Source: an uncultured Bacteriovorax sp.
GTDB lineage: Bacteria; Bdellovibrionota; Bacteriovoracia; Bacteriovoracales; Bacteriovoracaceae
Direction of reading: 5' to 3'
Length of the DNA stretch: 6,628 nt
NCBI GenBank assembly: GCA_946480715.1
Contig: CAMLKK010000090.1
Span: 1-6,628, forward strand
This document shows, one piece after another, positions 5,925 through 6,628 of this stretch. The notes beneath the pieces are model-generated. The model had not been told where the DNA came from, did not search any database, and saw nothing but the letters and a program-made list of their open reading frames with translations. The position numbers and the translations under genes are program-made. Every line of letters starts with the position of its first letter. Position 1 is the first letter of the stretch.

Positions 5925-6628
5925 ATGCCTTCAATCTCTGCCTGCCTGCTTACACTCTTCATTTTTTTTTCATTTGAGATTGAAGTCGCTCATGCAAAAA
6001 ATGTTTCTTTAAAAACATCGATCGTTAGTCTCACTACTGATTATGGAATTCTTCAAGCAGAGATTCATTTTGATGAGCGTGACGCTCTCCTCGCGCAGAA
6101 AGTAGAAACAATTATTAAAAATGATCTGATCAAAGTGATCAATTATTTTGGCTATGTTCCTCGTGATCTTGTGCATTTCAACGTCGATCCTTACATGCGT
6201 TTGTCCAATGGGAATGCTCGGGTATTCACTTCAAGTGTTATCAATTTGTATAACTTCCCAGCGGATCATTCCGATCACCTCGTGATTATGGAAGATTGGC
6301 TCAGAGGATTAGTCTTTCATGAGTTCGTGCACATCACGCATCTTGATCAAACGCGCGGATTCCTCGATGACGGGCGAAAAATTTTCGGTTCAATCGCCAA
6401 GCTACCGACGAATATTGTCCCGCGCTGGTTCACAGAAGGGATTGCTGTATGGGCAGAATCTCATTTGCTCGATAAAGGCCGTCTCTCCAATCAGCTTTTT
6501 CGCAAAGAACTCTTGATTCAATTTTTAAAAGAAGAATATTGTGAAACCATCGATTGTCTCGATGAGCCAGGTGTTTATCCTCATGGTCAACTAGCTTATT
6601 GGGCCGGTTCTCATTTCATCGAATATCT
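5925..6628 (+). CDS. Secreted HExxH zinc metallopeptidase, peptidase-MA type, 3'-truncated by the window edge
   Basis: The frame starts at ATG 5925, just after an in-frame stop at 5910-5912, and stays open to the right edge (234 codons plus 2 bases), so only the N-terminal part is seen. AAGGAAG at 5911-5917 is a good ribosome binding site 7 bases before the ATG. The protein opens MPSISACLLTLFIFFSF and has a probable signal-peptidase site after EVAHA (Ala24); the n-region lacks Lys or Arg, which is unusual. The zinc motif is HEFVH (132-136) and the third ligand is probably Glu171 in RWFTEGIAVWAE, the gluzincin arrangement of peptidase MA-like proteins. HLDQTRG just after the zinc motif, and LPTNIVPRWF, fit envelope peptidases that carry TolB-like PD40 beta-propeller repeats downstream; that C-terminus is a prediction beyond the window. 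Cys206 and Cys211 could form a disulphide. The substrate is unknown. Confidence 0.88.
   Translation, partial: MPSISACLLTLFIFFSFEIEVAHAKNVSLKTSIVSLTTDYGILQAEIHFDERDALLAQKVETIIKNDLIKVINYFGYVPRDLVHFNVDPYMRLSNGNARVFTSSVINLYNFPADHSDHLVIMEDWLRGLVFHEFVHITHLDQTRGFLDDGRKIFGSIAKLPTNIVPRWFTEGIAVWAESHLLDKGRLSNQLFRKELLIQFLKEEYCETIDCLDEPGVYPHGQLAYWAGSHFIEY

Noticed and set aside
5603..5977. Plus-strand open frame of 124 codons antisense to pal and crossing the intergenic region
   Set aside because: It is the reverse complement of a clearly conserved pal gene for most of its length, has no recognisable domain, and overlaps the true peptidase start in another frame.
6319..6516. Plus-strand open frame of 65 codons inside the metallopeptidase gene
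   Set aside because: It is out of frame with the HExxH protein, whose zinc motif and Glu ligand fix the real reading frame.

Overview
This moderately AT-rich, densely packed window encodes cell-envelope proteins of a Gram-negative bacterium. Five of its seven protein genes carry lipoprotein signal peptides, one encodes Pal, and one ends in a probable outer-membrane beta-barrel. The gene mix (DUF4105 protein, DUF4398 small lipoprotein next to pal, and a metallophosphatase fused to a multiheme cytochrome), lysine-rich proteins and very short gene spacing fit the Bdellovibrionota, perhaps a Bacteriovorax-like member. That placement is inference from gene content and style; the window has no rRNA or other phylogenetic marker.

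Layout. (1) Bases 2-2597, plus strand: a 5'-truncated DUF4105 (Lnb N-terminal periplasmic domain) protein overlaps by 17 bases the start of an alpha/beta hydrolase lipoprotein. (2) Bases 2578-5820, minus strand, read from right to left: pal, a 100-residue DUF4398-like lipoprotein, a coiled-coil/TPR lipoprotein resembling CpoB/YbgF, and a lipoprotein joining a 5'-nucleotidase-like fold to a tetraheme c-type cytochrome. Spacings are 3 and 28 bases, then a 4-base GTGA overlap, so this looks like one operon. Its last gene overlaps the hydrolase gene tail to tail by 20 bases. (3) Bases 5821-5924: a divergent intergenic region with ribosome binding sites on both sides and weak promoter candidates. 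(4) Bases 5925 to the right edge, plus strand: a 3'-truncated, secreted HExxH metallopeptidase of the peptidase-MA type.

How the genes may work together. Pal anchors the outer membrane to peptidoglycan. The coiled-coil/TPR lipoprotein is a likely partner, as CpoB is for Tol-Pal in other bacteria. The unusual member is the coupled metallophosphatase-cytochrome lipoprotein, which would place four haems at the envelope within a Pal operon; several canonical metal ligands of its phosphatase half appear substituted. No mobile elements, CRISPR arrays, tRNA or rRNA genes were seen. The most novel aspects are this fusion and its coupling to the Pal operon, and a 10-A tract in the TPR gene where slippage in either direction would cut off the TPR domain.
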